Positions 17,207 through 27,183 are shown, numbered from the stretch's first letter. The stretch: 64,000 nucleotides of DNA from Devosia naphthalenivorans (GCF_003056355.1 NZ_PYVW01000002.1:62001-126000); one strand, 5' to 3'. The notes: generated from the sequence alone by a model not told the origin. Program-made: numbers and translations.

Positions 17207-18939
17207 TGATCACCGATACCATCAGCCGCGACGCCGACCTCTCCCAGCCGCTGGAGCGGCTCGGACCGGACGAGACATTGAAGGCCAACAGCGATCAATT
17301 GCGCGGAAGCATTGCGCTCAGCCTGCTCGACCGCATCAGCGGCGGCGTGACGCCTGAAGACACCAAACTTCTCAAGTTCCAGGGCATCTACCAGCAAGAC
17401 GACAGGGATGTCCGGGAGGAGCGGCGGCGGCAAAAGCTTGAACCGGCCTACCAGTTCATGGCCCGTGTCAGGCTGCCTGGCGGTGTGTGCACGCCGGAAC
17501 AATGGCTGGCCATCGACAATTTGGCGCGCCAGCATGGCGGCGACACGCTGCGCCTGACCACCCGCCAGACCTTCCAGTTCCATTGGCTGCTCAAGGACAA
17601 TCTTCGAGCAACAATCCAGGGGCTGCACGCGGTGCTGCTCGATACGGTCGCTGCCTGTGGCGATGACGCCCGAGGCGTGATGTGCTCGGTAAATCCCGGT
17701 CTTTCCAGCCTGCACGCGGAGCTTTCCGCCCTGGCGAAGCGCGCTTCAGACCGCGCCGTGCCGCGCATGCCCGCTTACGGCGAGATATGGCTGGACAAGG
17801 AGCGGCTGGCGACCACCGAACCCGAAGAACCCTTCTACGGACATACCTACCTGCCGCGAAAGTTCAAGGTCGGGTTCGTCCTCCCGCCGACCAACGACAT
17901 CGACGTTTACGCGCAGGATCTGGGCTTCATCACCATCGTGGAGGCCGGGCGATTGGTTGGCTTCGACGTCGCCATCGGCGGCGGCATGGGTCGAACGGAC
18001 CGAGTTGCGACAACATACCCCCGCCTCGCCAGCGTCATCGGCTATGTGGACAAGGAAGCCGTGCCTGCCGTCACCGATGCGGTCATGTCCGTGCAGCGCG
18101 ATTACGGCAACCGCGTCGACCGCGCACGAGCCCGCTTCAAGTACACGATCGACGACAAGGGCCTGGACTGGGTCACCGCCGAGATCGAAAGACGTCTGGG
18201 CTTCGCCTTCAAGCCTGCCCGCACTTTCGAGTTCACCAGCAATGGCGATGCCTTTGGCTGGGCGCGGGGCGAAGATGGCCGCCACCACTTCACCTTGTTC
18301 ATCGAGAACGGACGGCTTGGCCTGGGCGCGACCCGGGACGCCATGACCGCGCTGCGCGCCATCGCCGAGGTTCACAAGGGAAGCTTCCGGCTGACCCCGA
18401 ACCAGAACGTGGTGATCGCCGACATCGAACCCGGCGAACGTTCCCTCATCGCCGGCATTCTCGACAGTCATGGTCTGGTCGATCCGGAATGGCCGGGGAC
18501 ACTGCGGCAGAACGCCATGGCCTGCGTCGCCTTCCCGACATGTGGTCTGGCCATGGCCGAGAGCGAACGATATCTGCCCAGCCTGATCGGCAAGCTTGAA
18601 CTGCTTCTGGCCGAGCACGGCCTCTCGGAAGAACCAATTACCCTGCGGATGAGCGGCTGCCCCAATGGCTGCTCCCGGCCATATATCGCCGAGATCGCCC
18701 TGACGGGCAGGGCGCCGGGAAAATACAATCTCTACCTCGGCGGCGGCTTTCATGGGCAGCGGCTTGCCCAGCTCCATCTTGAAAACGCAGCCGAACCCCA
18801 GATCCTTGCCACTCTCGGGGACCTCTTCGGCCGCTACGCCGCAGGGCGTGAAGCCGGAGAGCATTTCGGCGATTTCCTCGTCCGCACAGACCTTCTTTCA
18901 CCCCTCGCTCCACCTCAAACCCCAGGAAAACATCCATGA
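17206..18939 (+). CDS. cysI: Sulfite reductase haemoprotein subunit
   Basis: CysI carries coupled sirohaem and [4Fe-4S] and performs the six-electron reduction of sulfite to sulfide. The 577 residues hold two ferredoxin-like half-domains and the cluster ligands: Cys440 and Cys446 in CVAFPTC, and Cys485 and Cys489 in CPNGC. The TGATG junction with cysJ favours the ATG at 17206 over a TTG one codon upstream. The 3' end overlaps the peroxiredoxin start by 4 bp. Product sulfide could feed the cysteine-synthase-fold enzyme encoded 3 kb downstream. Confidence 0.93.
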   Translation: MITDTISRDADLSQPLERLGPDETLKANSDQLRGSIALSLLDRISGGVTPEDTKLLKFQGIYQQDDRDVREERRRQKLEPAYQFMARVRLPGGVCTPEQWLAIDNLARQHGGDTLRLTTRQTFQFHWLLKDNLRATIQGLHAVLLDTVAACGDDARGVMCSVNPGLSSLHAELSALAKRASDRAVPRMPAYGEIWLDKERLATTEPEEPFYGHTYLPRKFKVGFVLPPTNDIDVYAQDLGFITIVEAGRLVGFDVAIGGGMGRTDRVATTYPRLASVIGYVDKEAVPAVTDAVMSVQRDYGNRVDRARARFKYTIDDKGLDWVTAEIERRLGFAFKPARTFEFTSNGDAFGWARGEDGRHHFTLFIENGRLGLGATRDAMTALRAIAEVHKGSFRLTPNQNVVIADIEPGERSLIAGILDSHGLVDPEWPGTLRQNAMACVAFPTCGLAMAESERYLPSLIGKLELLLAEHGLSEEPITLRMSGCPNGCSRPYIAEIALTGRAPGKYNLYLGGGFHGQRLAQLHLENAAEPQILATLGDLFGRYAAGREAGEHFGDFLVRTDLLSPLAPPQTPGKHP

Positions 18940-19562
18940 ACCTTCAACTCGGCCAGATAGCTCCCGATTTCACGCAGCAGAGCACGCATGGCGAAATCCG
19001 CTTCCATGACTGGCTCGGTGACCAATGGGGCTTGTTCTTCAGCCATCCGAAAAATTTCACGCCGGTCTGCACGACTGAGCTGGGCGAGGTTGCCCGGCTC
19101 AAGCCCGAGTTCGACCGCCGGCTTGTCAAGCCGATCGGACTTTCAGTGGACGCCGTGCAGGCTCACGAAGATTGGGCGGACGACATCGAGCAAACCCAGG
19201 GCCATGCCCTCAATTTTCCGATGATTGCCGATGTCGATGCCGGCGTGGCCGATCTCTACGGAATGATCCATCCGGAGGCTGACCCGACCGTTACGGTGCG
19301 CTCGATTTTCGTGATCGACCCGGCCAAGAAAATCCGCCTGATCCTGACCTATCCACCAAGTGCCGGGCGCAATTTCCAGGAAGTGCTGCGGGTAATCGAT
19401 AGCCTGCAACTCACCGACACCCAGAAAGTGTCCACCCCGGTCAATTGGTTCCCGGGCGAGCGCGTGGTGATATCGCCGGCCATATCGGACGAAGCTGCGC
19501 GGCAGAAATATCCGCAGGGTTTCGAAACGCTGCGCCCCTACCTGCGTCTGGTGCAGCTATAG
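18936..19562 (+). CDS. 1-Cys peroxiredoxin (Prx6 family)
   Basis: This 208-residue thiol peroxidase reduces hydrogen peroxide and alkyl hydroperoxides. The peroxidatic cysteine is Cys45 in FTPVCTTELG. No resolving cysteine is visible further on, and the long C-terminal domain (VSTPVNWFPGERVVISP) marks the Prx6 subgroup. AGGAAAA precedes the ATG, which lies inside the cysI stop overlap, so the enzyme is made with sulfite reductase. It may protect the oxygen-sensitive sirohaem/iron-sulfur enzyme or detoxify peroxides during sulfur stress; that link is inferred from the operon. Confidence 0.88.
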   Translation: MNLQLGQIAPDFTQQSTHGEIRFHDWLGDQWGLFFSHPKNFTPVCTTELGEVARLKPEFDRRLVKPIGLSVDAVQAHEDWADDIEQTQGHALNFPMIADVDAGVADLYGMIHPEADPTVTVRSIFVIDPAKKIRLILTYPPSAGRNFQEVLRVIDSLQLTDTQKVSTPVNWFPGERVVISPAISDEAARQKYPQGFETLRPYLRLVQL

Positions 19563-19571
19563 GAGCAGCGC

Positions 19572-20195
19572 TTGACCCTTCCTGATATTCTTGTTGCCGG
19601 CCACCGGCATTTTCGCGAGGGCTTCCCCGGTGCCGAAGACCGGTACCGGCAATTGGCAACCGAAGGCCAGAAGCCGCCCGCCCTGGTCATAGGGTGCTGC
19701 GACAGCCGGTCTGCACCGGAATCGATCTTCGGCAGCGGTCCGGGCGAGCTCTTTGTGGTGCGGAATGTCGCCAATATCGTCCCGCCCTATCAGCCGGATG
19801 CGCATTTCCACGGTACGTCGGCGGCGATCGAGTACGCTGTCGATGTATTGGAGGTCGAGCATGTGCTGGTGCTTGGGCACGCCGGCTGTGGCGGCATCCA
19901 GGCTGCGCTGGGGAACGCGCCACGCACGGACTCCGCCTTTATCGGCAATTGGGTCCTGCCCCTGGCCCAACTGGCAGGCAGCGTCCAGGTCCCACCGGGA
20001 CCGGCAGCCGCAAAGGACCGGGCGACAGCGCTGGAGCGGCTGGCCGTATTGGCGTCCATCGCCAATCTTCGAACGTTTCCATTCGTGTCCGAGCGTGAAA
20101 AAGCTGGGCGTCTGGCGCTGCACGCAGGCTGGTTCGATATCCCGACCGGTCGGCTGTGGGTGCATGAGGATGACGTTTGGCAGGTTTGCGAGTGA
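19572..20195 (+). CDS. Beta-class carbonic anhydrase family protein
   Basis: The 207-residue protein has the beta-carbonic anhydrase signature: Cys42 and the Asp44/Arg46 dyad in GCCDSRSAPE, then His103 and Cys106 in HAGCGG, giving the Cys2His zinc site. It would interconvert CO2 and bicarbonate. The start is TTG, fixed by AGGAG 6 bp upstream. It follows the peroxiredoxin gene by 9 bp and ends the operon. Carbonyl-sulfide and carbon-disulfide hydrolases also belong to this family, so in a sulfite-reductase operon a sulfur substrate is possible but unproven. Confidence 0.87.
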   Translation: MTLPDILVAGHRHFREGFPGAEDRYRQLATEGQKPPALVIGCCDSRSAPESIFGSGPGELFVVRNVANIVPPYQPDAHFHGTSAAIEYAVDVLEVEHVLVLGHAGCGGIQAALGNAPRTDSAFIGNWVLPLAQLAGSVQVPPGPAAAKDRATALERLAVLASIANLRTFPFVSEREKAGRLALHAGWFDIPTGRLWVHEDDVWQVCE

Positions 20196-20282
20196 CACTT
20201 TTGCTACTCACCGGCGAGTTGCAAAAAAAACGGGCAGTGCGCTCAATTTCTATTCGACACACCGGACAGTTAGGATAGATGA

Positions 20283-21683
<1,401 letters not shown>

Positions 21684-21739
21684 GCCTCGCCTCCTGGCGC
21701 GTCGCCTTTGGTGGACCTCATGTGTACGTCCCTGAGACC

Positions 21740-21845
21740 TCATGGTGAGCTTGTCGAACCACGAGAGCCTGCCCCGGGCTTGACCCGGGGTCGGGCGAGT
21801 GGAGGGCGGGTGTCACGACCTCGTGGTTCGACGAACTCACCATGA
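21740..21845. repeat. Composite intergenic palindromic repeat
   Basis: The outer arms (21740-21765, reading TCATGGTGAGC..., and 21820-21845) are complementary over 26 bp with two mismatches. Inside them sits a perfect hairpin, CCCCGGG (21772-21778) with CCCGGGG (21784-21790). The nested form is typical of dispersed alphaproteobacterial intergenic repeats. The surrounding 21684-22137 region (454 bp) holds no gene. It also has a small TGTCCTC/GAGGACA hairpin (21892-21914), and CACGTT-N5-AACGTG (22026-22042) near the start of the next gene. Confidence 0.72.
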
Positions 21846-22137
21846 CGTCTGCTGGGTGAACCCCGTCCGTTGCGACAAATGTCAGTGCCGGTGTCCTCCT
21901 TGGCAAAGAGGACATCGGCCTTTGTCATTCCAGGAGAACGGCACAAGACCATTGTCGCTACGCAGTGCGGCGTCCCTTTTTCGAAAGCCATTTGCGTATT
22001 TGACTAGGTGCATTCTATTAAATATCACGTTGTTAGAACGTGTTGCTCAGAGCATGGACAAAAATAGACTAACGTTGCGCTATCCTCGTACAATATGGTA
22101 ACTGCATCTTCTCACTAAATGTATGTGGAGGATGGCG

Positions 22138-23250
22138 ATGCAGGTGATGCCATGTTCGAGGGAGTGGCGAGCAAATGCTGTCCGGCTCATGGATGCCGAC
22201 AGCCGCCGTTCTGCGGACTCCCACCTTATCCCCCTGAAAATGACGGGTTTCGATGGCGTGGATATCTACCTCAAGGATGAGTCCACCCATCCCACGGGAA
22301 GTCTGAAGCACCGTCTGGCGCGCTCGCTCATCCTCTATGGGATCTGCAATGGCCTGATCGGGCCAGAGACCAGGCTATTCGAAGCTTCGTCGGGATCGAC
22401 AGCGGTGAGCGAAGCCTACTATGCCCGCCTGCTGGGCCTGACCTTCACGGCCGTGCTGCCGCGCTCCACCAGCAAGAGCAAAATCGAGGCGATCGAGCGG
22501 CAGGGTGGCCTGTGCCGCTATGTCGATGATCCCTCAATGATCTACGAAGAGGCTCGCTCATTGGCTGATTGTCCGGGCGGCTATTATCTGGATCAGTTCA
22601 CCTACGCCGAACGAGCGACGGACTGGCGTGGCAACAACAACATTGCAGAGTCGATCTTTCAGCAGATGTCCCTGGAGCGACACCCGGTTCCGCGCTGGAT
22701 CAGCATGAGTGCCGGCACCGGCGGTACCTCCGCGACCATTGGGCGCTATATTCTTTACCGGGGCTTTTGTACCCGGCTTTGCATTCCTGATCCGGAACAC
22801 TCCGCCTATTTTGCGGGTTGGTCCGAAGGCGATGGAGCAATGCGATGCAATCGCGGTTCGCGCATCGAAGGCATTGGGCGCCCGCGGGTAGAACAGTCGT
22901 TCCTGCCCGGCGTCGTTGACGCCATGATCAAGGTCCCCGACGCGGCATCCATCGCCGCTACCCATGTGCTGTCCCGGATGCTGGGGCGGCGCGTCGGAGG
23001 CTCGACGGGCACGAACTTTATCGGCGTGCTCTGGGCTGCCGCCGCGATGAGGAACGCCGGCGAGGAGGGCTCCATCGTCACATTGATCTGCGATAGCGGC
23101 GAGCGGTACGCGGACACATATTTCGACGATGACTGGCTGCGCGAGCAGGGTCTCGACACGGCAATGGCGACACAGTTCGTCGAGGAGAGTCTGGAGCGAG
23201 GCTATCTTCGGCCAGAACTCCTGTCGGCCGAGAAACTGCGGGTACCTTAA
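22138..23250 (+). CDS. PLP-dependent cysteine synthase-family enzyme (Cds1-like)
   Basis: This 370-residue fold type II PLP enzyme resembles the group that includes L-cysteine desulfhydrase Cds1. The probable PLP lysine is in [10 protein letters not shown]. The substrate or phosphate loop is [13 protein letters not shown], a second glycine-rich loop is [13 protein letters not shown], and ICDSGERY lies near the C-terminus. GGAGG (22127-22131) 6 bp upstream fixes the ATG at 22138. It could make cysteine from sulfide or release sulfide from cysteine; the nearby sulfite-reductase operon fits either. The preceding 100 bp are AT-richer and palindromic repeats flank the gene on both sides. Confidence 0.75.
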   Translation: MQVMPCSREWRANAVRLMDADSRRSADSHLIPLKMTGFDGVDIYLKDESTHPTGSLKHRLARSLILYGICNGLIGPETRLFEASSGSTAVSEAYYARLLGLTFTAVLPRSTSKSKIEAIERQGGLCRYVDDPSMIYEEARSLADCPGGYYLDQFTYAERATDWRGNNNIAESIFQQMSLERHPVPRWISMSAGTGGTSATIGRYILYRGFCTRLCIPDPEHSAYFAGWSEGDGAMRCNRGSRIEGIGRPRVEQSFLPGVVDAMIKVPDAASIAATHVLSRMLGRRVGGSTGTNFIGVLWAAAAMRNAGEEGSIVTLICDSGERYADTYFDDDWLREQGLDTAMATQFVEESLERGYLRPELLSAEKLRVP

Positions 23251-23319
23251 AGCGTTGTAAGTCAGCAAGGGCAGGGGTCCGGCGATTGCTGGCGCCACCT
23301 CACCCACCCACAATTGCTG

Positions 23320-23389
23320 CCCTCGGATCTGATCCGAGGGCCACTCTCCACACGATATGCGCAACGAGAGCCCCCCGGATCAAGTCCGG
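23320..23389. repeat. Pair of intergenic GATC-type palindromes
   Basis: The first is CCCTCGGATC (23320-23329), T, GATCCGAGGG (23331-23340), a perfect 10-bp inverted repeat. The second is CCGGA-TCAAG-TCCGG (23375-23389). Both resemble the inner hairpin at 21772-21790 and lie in the gap between the convergent PLP-enzyme and DUF421 genes, so they may also act as a bidirectional terminator. Confidence 0.6.
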
Positions 23390-23425
23390 CGATGGGGAAG
23401 CTCTGGGACTACATCTACTCCCCAC

Positions 23426-24133
23426 CTAACTCCGTGCAACCGTCCACTCGGAGTGCTTGCAATTGGGGCATTCGTGGGGGGCGGGGTGCGTCTCCGGCAA
23501 TCTGAGCGTGCCGCAATTGAGGCACGCAAGTATCTCTGGAGAACCAGCTGCATCGTCCGGTGTCAGCGTCACGGGCGGGGTGATTTCCCATGGCGGAACA
23601 ATGGGAAGGCCTGGCAGGGGTGCAGCCTTGGTCTTGAACACTGTCAGTGTGCCGTTGGTCTCCACATAGGCATGCTCTACCTGTCCCAACTGCTCGATGC
23701 CGTGCGCTCTGAGCTGCTGGAACAGTTCGCTGTTGCTCAATGTCGTGCTGTGCAGGAAGTCAACGCAAATGGCACCAGCCTTGATGGCCTCCTCCGGTAT
23801 GCCGTCGAGGGCGCGTTCGACTGGCGCGCGGCGTGCCATCATGACATCCAGAAGCTTATTGGCGAGGACCACGACGGTGACGACAGCCAGAGAATGGAGC
23901 AGCGGCACGTCCGGGTAGAACATGGCGTCGCCCACGGCGGAGCCAAGTGCGATGACGAGCAGAAATTCAAGATTGGACAACTGGCTAAGAGTGCGGCTGC
24001 CCAGCCAGCGGAGCAAGCCCAGGGTGTAGAGATAGATCACCAGTGTCCGAAAGAGGATCTCCAGGAAGAACCAGGGCGGCTCTTCGCCGAGCAATATCCG
24101 TCCCCAATCGAACATCTGAACAGGCGCTTCCAA
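23426..24133 (-). CDS. DUF421 (YetF-like) membrane protein with C-terminal zinc ribbon
   Basis: The 235-residue protein begins with three membrane helices (ILFRTLVIYLYTLGLLRWLG; FLLVIALGSAVGDAMF; HSLAVVTVVVLANKLLDVMM). The YetF/DUF421 cytoplasmic domain follows, near residues 100-170. The last 40 residues add a rubredoxin-like knuckle pair, CLNCG and CPNC, which could bind zinc. The start is TTG at 24133, supported by AAGGAG 6 bp upstream; the ATG at 24115 has no comparable site. The family is linked to envelope stress in Bacillus, but its biochemical role is unknown. Confidence 0.72.
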   Translation of the reverse strand: MEAPVQMFDWGRILLGEEPPWFFLEILFRTLVIYLYTLGLLRWLGSRTLSQLSNLEFLLVIALGSAVGDAMFYPDVPLLHSLAVVTVVVLANKLLDVMMARRAPVERALDGIPEEAIKAGAICVDFLHSTTLSNSELFQQLRAHGIEQLGQVEHAYVETNGTLTVFKTKAAPLPGLPIVPPWEITPPVTLTPDDAAGSPEILACLNCGTLRLPETHPAPHECPNCKHSEWTVARS

Positions 24134-24270
24134 GGCAGCTCCTTCACAAGCGGTGACGCAAGCGGATTAGCCTGTGATTGACTGGTGGTCCATCCCGGCA
24201 GTCCTCGACAAGCTGTTTAGCCGGTGAACTGCCGTTGCGCCATGGTCTCACGCTGCTCGTGGGAGCGGCT

Positions 24271-24963
24271 TCAGCTTCGCCCCAGGCTGGCGATCACCTT
24301 GTCCGCCATGGAAGTGCACCGCTTGCCATCGAACGGGTACAGTGCGGCAAACCCGCCGGCGAGTTGCTGTTCCAGGTGCGAGCGGAGTTCAAGCCGGGCA
24401 CGACGCAGCCGGGACTTGACCGTTTCGGCCGGGATGGCCAGGAAGTCGGCGGTTTCTTCGACGCTCCAGCCCTCCACCTCGCGGAGCACGAAAACCGATC
24501 TGAAATCGGGTTGCAGGCGATCAACCGTCCGCTCCAGCAGCAGGGAAACTTCCCGTCGTGACGCTTCCTCCTCCGGGCTCGGCTCCCGGGCGATCGACGC
24601 GGATGTTTCCACCTCTGCCTTGAGGCTTTCAATGGCACCCATCCGCGGGCGCTTGCGCAGCCGGCCGAGCGCCTCGTTCACCGTAATCCTCGTGAGCCAG
24701 GTGGCCATGCTCGATTCTCCCCTGAAGCCGTCCAGGTGGGTGAAAGCTCTGACATAGGAGGCCTGCACAATATCTTCGGCCTCCGTATTGTTGCCTGCAA
24801 TCGAGCGGGCGGCCCGGAACAAGCGTTGGTTGTGCCGCTTGATGAGCAATCGGATTGCCCGCTCGTCCCTTTGGCTGGCAAGCGCCACCAATGCCGTTTC
24901 GTCCAGTGCACCATAGTCTACCGCCGGCGGGGTGCATTCCGTCGCGGTTCTCTCCACAAGCAT
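24271..24963 (-). CDS. ECF-subfamily RNA polymerase sigma factor
   Basis: This 230-residue sigma-70 family protein contains region 2 (LIKRHNQRLFRAARSI, then EDIVQASYVRAFTHL and the -10-binding FRGESSMATWLTRI). Region 4 is helix-turn-helix VEETADFLAIPAETVKSRLRRAR. The ATG at 24963 has AGGAGG 9 bp upstream; longer upstream starts are unsupported. No anti-sigma factor is adjacent. It lies 60 bp downstream of a cupredoxin gene and may be co-transcribed with it, suggesting a response to copper, oxidants or envelope stress. That signal is inferred. Confidence 0.85.
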   Translation of the reverse strand: MLVERTATECTPPAVDYGALDETALVALASQRDERAIRLLIKRHNQRLFRAARSIAGNNTEAEDIVQASYVRAFTHLDGFRGESSMATWLTRITVNEALGRLRKRPRMGAIESLKAEVETSASIAREPSPEEEASRREVSLLLERTVDRLQPDFRSVFVLREVEGWSVEETADFLAIPAETVKSRLRRARLELRSHLEQQLAGGFAALYPFDGKRCTSMADKVIASLGRS

Positions 24964-25023
24964 TGTCCTGCGCCTCCTGCGATAGGCCGGCGTCGAATGC
25001 CAGGGCATCCGGCGCCAGCAAGA

Positions 25024-25350
25024 TCATGGGCTGACAGTCAGCGTGCCAACCATACCCGAATGGAGGCGGCAGTAGAACTCGATGCTGCCGGCCGACTCGA
25101 GCACAAGCCGCGCTTCGGCTTTGGGTGGCAGATCGACATCGAAACTGCCGTCCCGGTCCGTAGCCGTGTGCCGGAACATGTCATTGTTTCGCCAGATGAT
25201 CACATCGCCGACCTTGAGCTCGGCAGGTACGTCGCCGAATTCCATCTGATCGATCGTAACGACGTATTCCTCGGCAAGCACAGGCGCTGCCGGGCTCAGA
25301 AAGCAAAGCAAACCCGCAAGCATGCTTCGCCGAATGAGAAGCGTGCTCAT
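25024..25350 (-). CDS. Periplasmic cupredoxin (plastocyanin/amicyanin-like)
   Basis: The 108-residue protein has a signal peptide (LAGLLCFLSPAAPVLA) and a small beta-barrel with all four type 1 copper ligands in place: His61 (RHTAT), Cys94, His97 and Met100 (CRLHSGM). It should carry one electron in the periplasm or bind copper. The ATG overlaps the stop of the DUF4142 gene, so the two are translationally coupled. No partner oxidase or amine dehydrogenase is encoded nearby, leaving its redox partner unknown. Confidence 0.83.
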   Translation of the reverse strand: MSTLLIRRSMLAGLLCFLSPAAPVLAEEYVVTIDQMEFGDVPAELKVGDVIIWRNNDMFRHTATDRDGSFDVDLPPKAEARLVLESAGSIEFYCRLHSGMVGTLTVSP

Positions 25351-25865
25351 TGCAAATCCGCAGCGAGATGCTCGGCATGCGCTTGGTGGCTTGCGAACAG
25401 CTTCAGGCCGGTTTCGAGGAGTGCCTTCAGTTCGGCATTGTCCGCGGAGGGGATCAGGGTGCCCTCGAGCGCCTCGTTCACCGTCCTATGATACGCCACC
25501 TCGTTAGCAACATAAGCTGCGTCAAAGGCCTCACCCTCGAGAGCCTCGAGTTCTTCGCTCTTGGCCTGGGCCGCGTCAGAAAGCGCCGTGCTGGTGGCGT
25601 TTTCTTCAGGCGTCACGCCGAGTTTTTCAACCAGTGCAAGGGCTTGCACGTTCACCGCCTTGTGGTCGCGTACCATGGTCTGCGCGAAATCGGTGACCGT
25701 TGGATTGGTGCTCTTGCGCAGCGCCTGCTCGGCCGCCGTGATATCGATCTGACCAGCCGTATACGCGATGTGCGCGATCTGAGGATCGCTCAGGTCGTCC
25801 TGGGCAATGCCAGGGGCGGTCATGACAAGGGCCAATGCTGCCGATGCGAGTAGTGTTCTGAACAT
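25347..25865 (-). CDS. DUF4142 exported helical protein
   Basis: The 172-residue protein starts with a signal peptide (MFRTLLASAALALVMTAPGIA) and continues as a DUF4142 four-helix bundle, a ferritin-like fold seen in many proteobacterial periplasmic proteins. Typical segments are FAQTMVRDHKAVNVQAL and ANEVAYHRTVNEAL, whose His residues are conserved in the family. GGAGG 6 bp upstream fixes the ATG at 25865. It leads the DUF4142-cupredoxin pair. Function in the family is not established; stress protection is often suggested. Confidence 0.8.
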   Translation of the reverse strand: MFRTLLASAALALVMTAPGIAQDDLSDPQIAHIAYTAGQIDITAAEQALRKSTNPTVTDFAQTMVRDHKAVNVQALALVEKLGVTPEENATSTALSDAAQAKSEELEALEGEAFDAAYVANEVAYHRTVNEALEGTLIPSADNAELKALLETGLKLFASHQAHAEHLAADLQ

Positions 25866-26035
25866 CTTTGCCTCCGTTGTGAGGAACCTCCGGCGCCGCT
25901 CCACTAAACGCCGCCGGTGAGTTCTGAACCATTGGATGCGCGGCAGCTGGAAAAGGGTCCCGCAAAAGTGCAATCATTTGATTTTCAAGCCGTATTTCCC
26001 GAAAATCCCGCCCAAGCGATCCGCCCAACGAGCGC

Positions 26036-26064
26036 TTGACTCATGGCCGACAGCGTGAAACGAT
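26036..26064 (+). promoter_or_regulatory. Probable promoter of the lacI-type gene
   Basis: TTGACT (26036-26041) is a near-consensus -35 element. A 17-bp spacer leads to AACGAT (26059-26064), a weak -10 that lies inside the palindromic operator, so a bound repressor would block polymerase. Confidence 0.45.
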
Positions 26065-26079
26065 TTACGTAAATCGTTT
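26058..26079. promoter_or_regulatory. LacI-family operator, perfect 22-bp palindrome
   Basis: The half-site AAACGATTTAC is followed by its exact reverse complement. The central CG and A/T-rich flanks are typical of LacI/PurR-type operators. It ends 12 bp before the ATG of the adjacent LacI-type regulator, indicating autoregulation and possibly control of the sugar operon downstream. Confidence 0.8.
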
Positions 26080-26091
26080 TTTGGCTCTAAC

Positions 26092-27183
26092 ATGAGCCTG
26101 TTCGGGGAGGACGGAGCGATCAAACCGCCGGTAACCATGAAGGATGTTGCCAACCGCGCCGGCGTGTCCATCGCGACGGTGTCGAACGTCCTGTCGGGTG
26201 AGAAGCCGGTCAGGGCAAAGTCGCGGGAGCAGGTGCTCGCGGCGGTCAAGGCGCTGAACTATCGGATAAACCCTGCGGCATCCTATCTGCGCAGCGGGCG
26301 CTCCAAAATTGTGGCGGCGGTGGTGCCGACGCTGGACAATCCATTCTTCCCCACGATCCTGGCTGCAGTCGAGGCCGGTTGCCAAAAGGACGGCTACGAG
26401 TTGATCGTTGCCAGTTCCGCCAATCAGCCCGAGGTCGAAGAGGCGCGCATCAGGGCCTTGATGCATTGGAAGCCGGCCGGCTTCATCGTCATCCCCTGCT
26501 CAGGCGAGTTGCCCGCCCGCAAGCAGATCGAGGCGTCTAAGATCCCGCTGGTCTTTGCCGACCGCGCGCCCGACGGCGAGCCGGGTGATTTCGTCGAGAT
26601 CGACAATGTGACAGCGGGGGCGTCCGCCGCCCGACATCTGACCCAACTGGGCCATCGGCACATCACCGTCTGCACGCCTTCATTGTCGGTGCGGAATTTG
26701 CGGGAGCGCATCCAGGGGGTTGCCCAGGTGCTTGCCGAATTCGGGACTGAACCGGTTGTGGTGGAGACCGGATTGGGCGGCGTACCCGAGGCCCTGCCGG
26801 GCGAGGCGGAAGCCCAGATCGGCCGCGCCAGCGCTATCGTGGCGTTGATGAACACGACGACGCTGCAAGTTCTGGCCGCGCTCAATCGGGCAGGACGTTC
26901 GGTTCCCCACGATGTGTCACTGATCGGGTTCGACGATTATTCCTGGATGCCGGTGGCCCGGCCGTCCATCACCGCCATCCGGCAGCCGGTCGACCTGATC
27001 GGGCGCCTGGCATGGTCGCAACTGCTGGAACGCATCAACGGAGCCAGCGGAGCGCCGGTACATCGCAGGCTGCCAGTCGAGCTGGTGCTGCGGGAATCCA
27101 CAACGTCGCCATCAGCGGAGCGAGAGACGCCCGTGCTGCCAACGGAAGGAGCTGCCGTATTGTCGCTGGCGACAAGGCGCTGA
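26092..27183 (+). CDS. LacI-family transcriptional regulator of the pentitol locus
   Basis: The 363-residue protein opens with a LacI helix-turn-helix (TMKDVANRAGVSIATVSNVLSG, residues 15-36) and hinge helix (NPAASYLRSGRS). A sugar-binding periplasmic-type core follows (VVPTLDNPFFPTILAAVE; LIGFDDYSWMPVARPSIT). It should sense a sugar, polyol or their phosphates and release the palindrome at 26058-26079. The neighbouring transporter, dehydrogenase, kinase and epimerase genes on the same strand are the likely targets. About 20 extra residues at the C-terminus (SAERETPVLPTEGA) are atypical but do not affect the call. Confidence 0.88.
   Translation: MSLFGEDGAIKPPVTMKDVANRAGVSIATVSNVLSGEKPVRAKSREQVLAAVKALNYRINPAASYLRSGRSKIVAAVVPTLDNPFFPTILAAVEAGCQKDGYELIVASSANQPEVEEARIRALMHWKPAGFIVIPCSGELPARKQIEASKIPLVFADRAPDGEPGDFVEIDNVTAGASAARHLTQLGHRHITVCTPSLSVRNLRERIQGVAQVLAEFGTEPVVVETGLGGVPEALPGEAEAQIGRASAIVALMNTTTLQVLAALNRAGRSVPHDVSLIGFDDYSWMPVARPSITAIRQPVDLIGRLAWSQLLERINGASGAPVHRRLPVELVLRESTTSPSAERETPVLPTEGAAVLSLATRR

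Noticed and set aside
20196..20230. Terminator after the carbonic anhydrase gene
   Set aside because: A short GC stem is present but is followed by an A run on the coding strand, the wrong polarity for intrinsic termination of this transcript.
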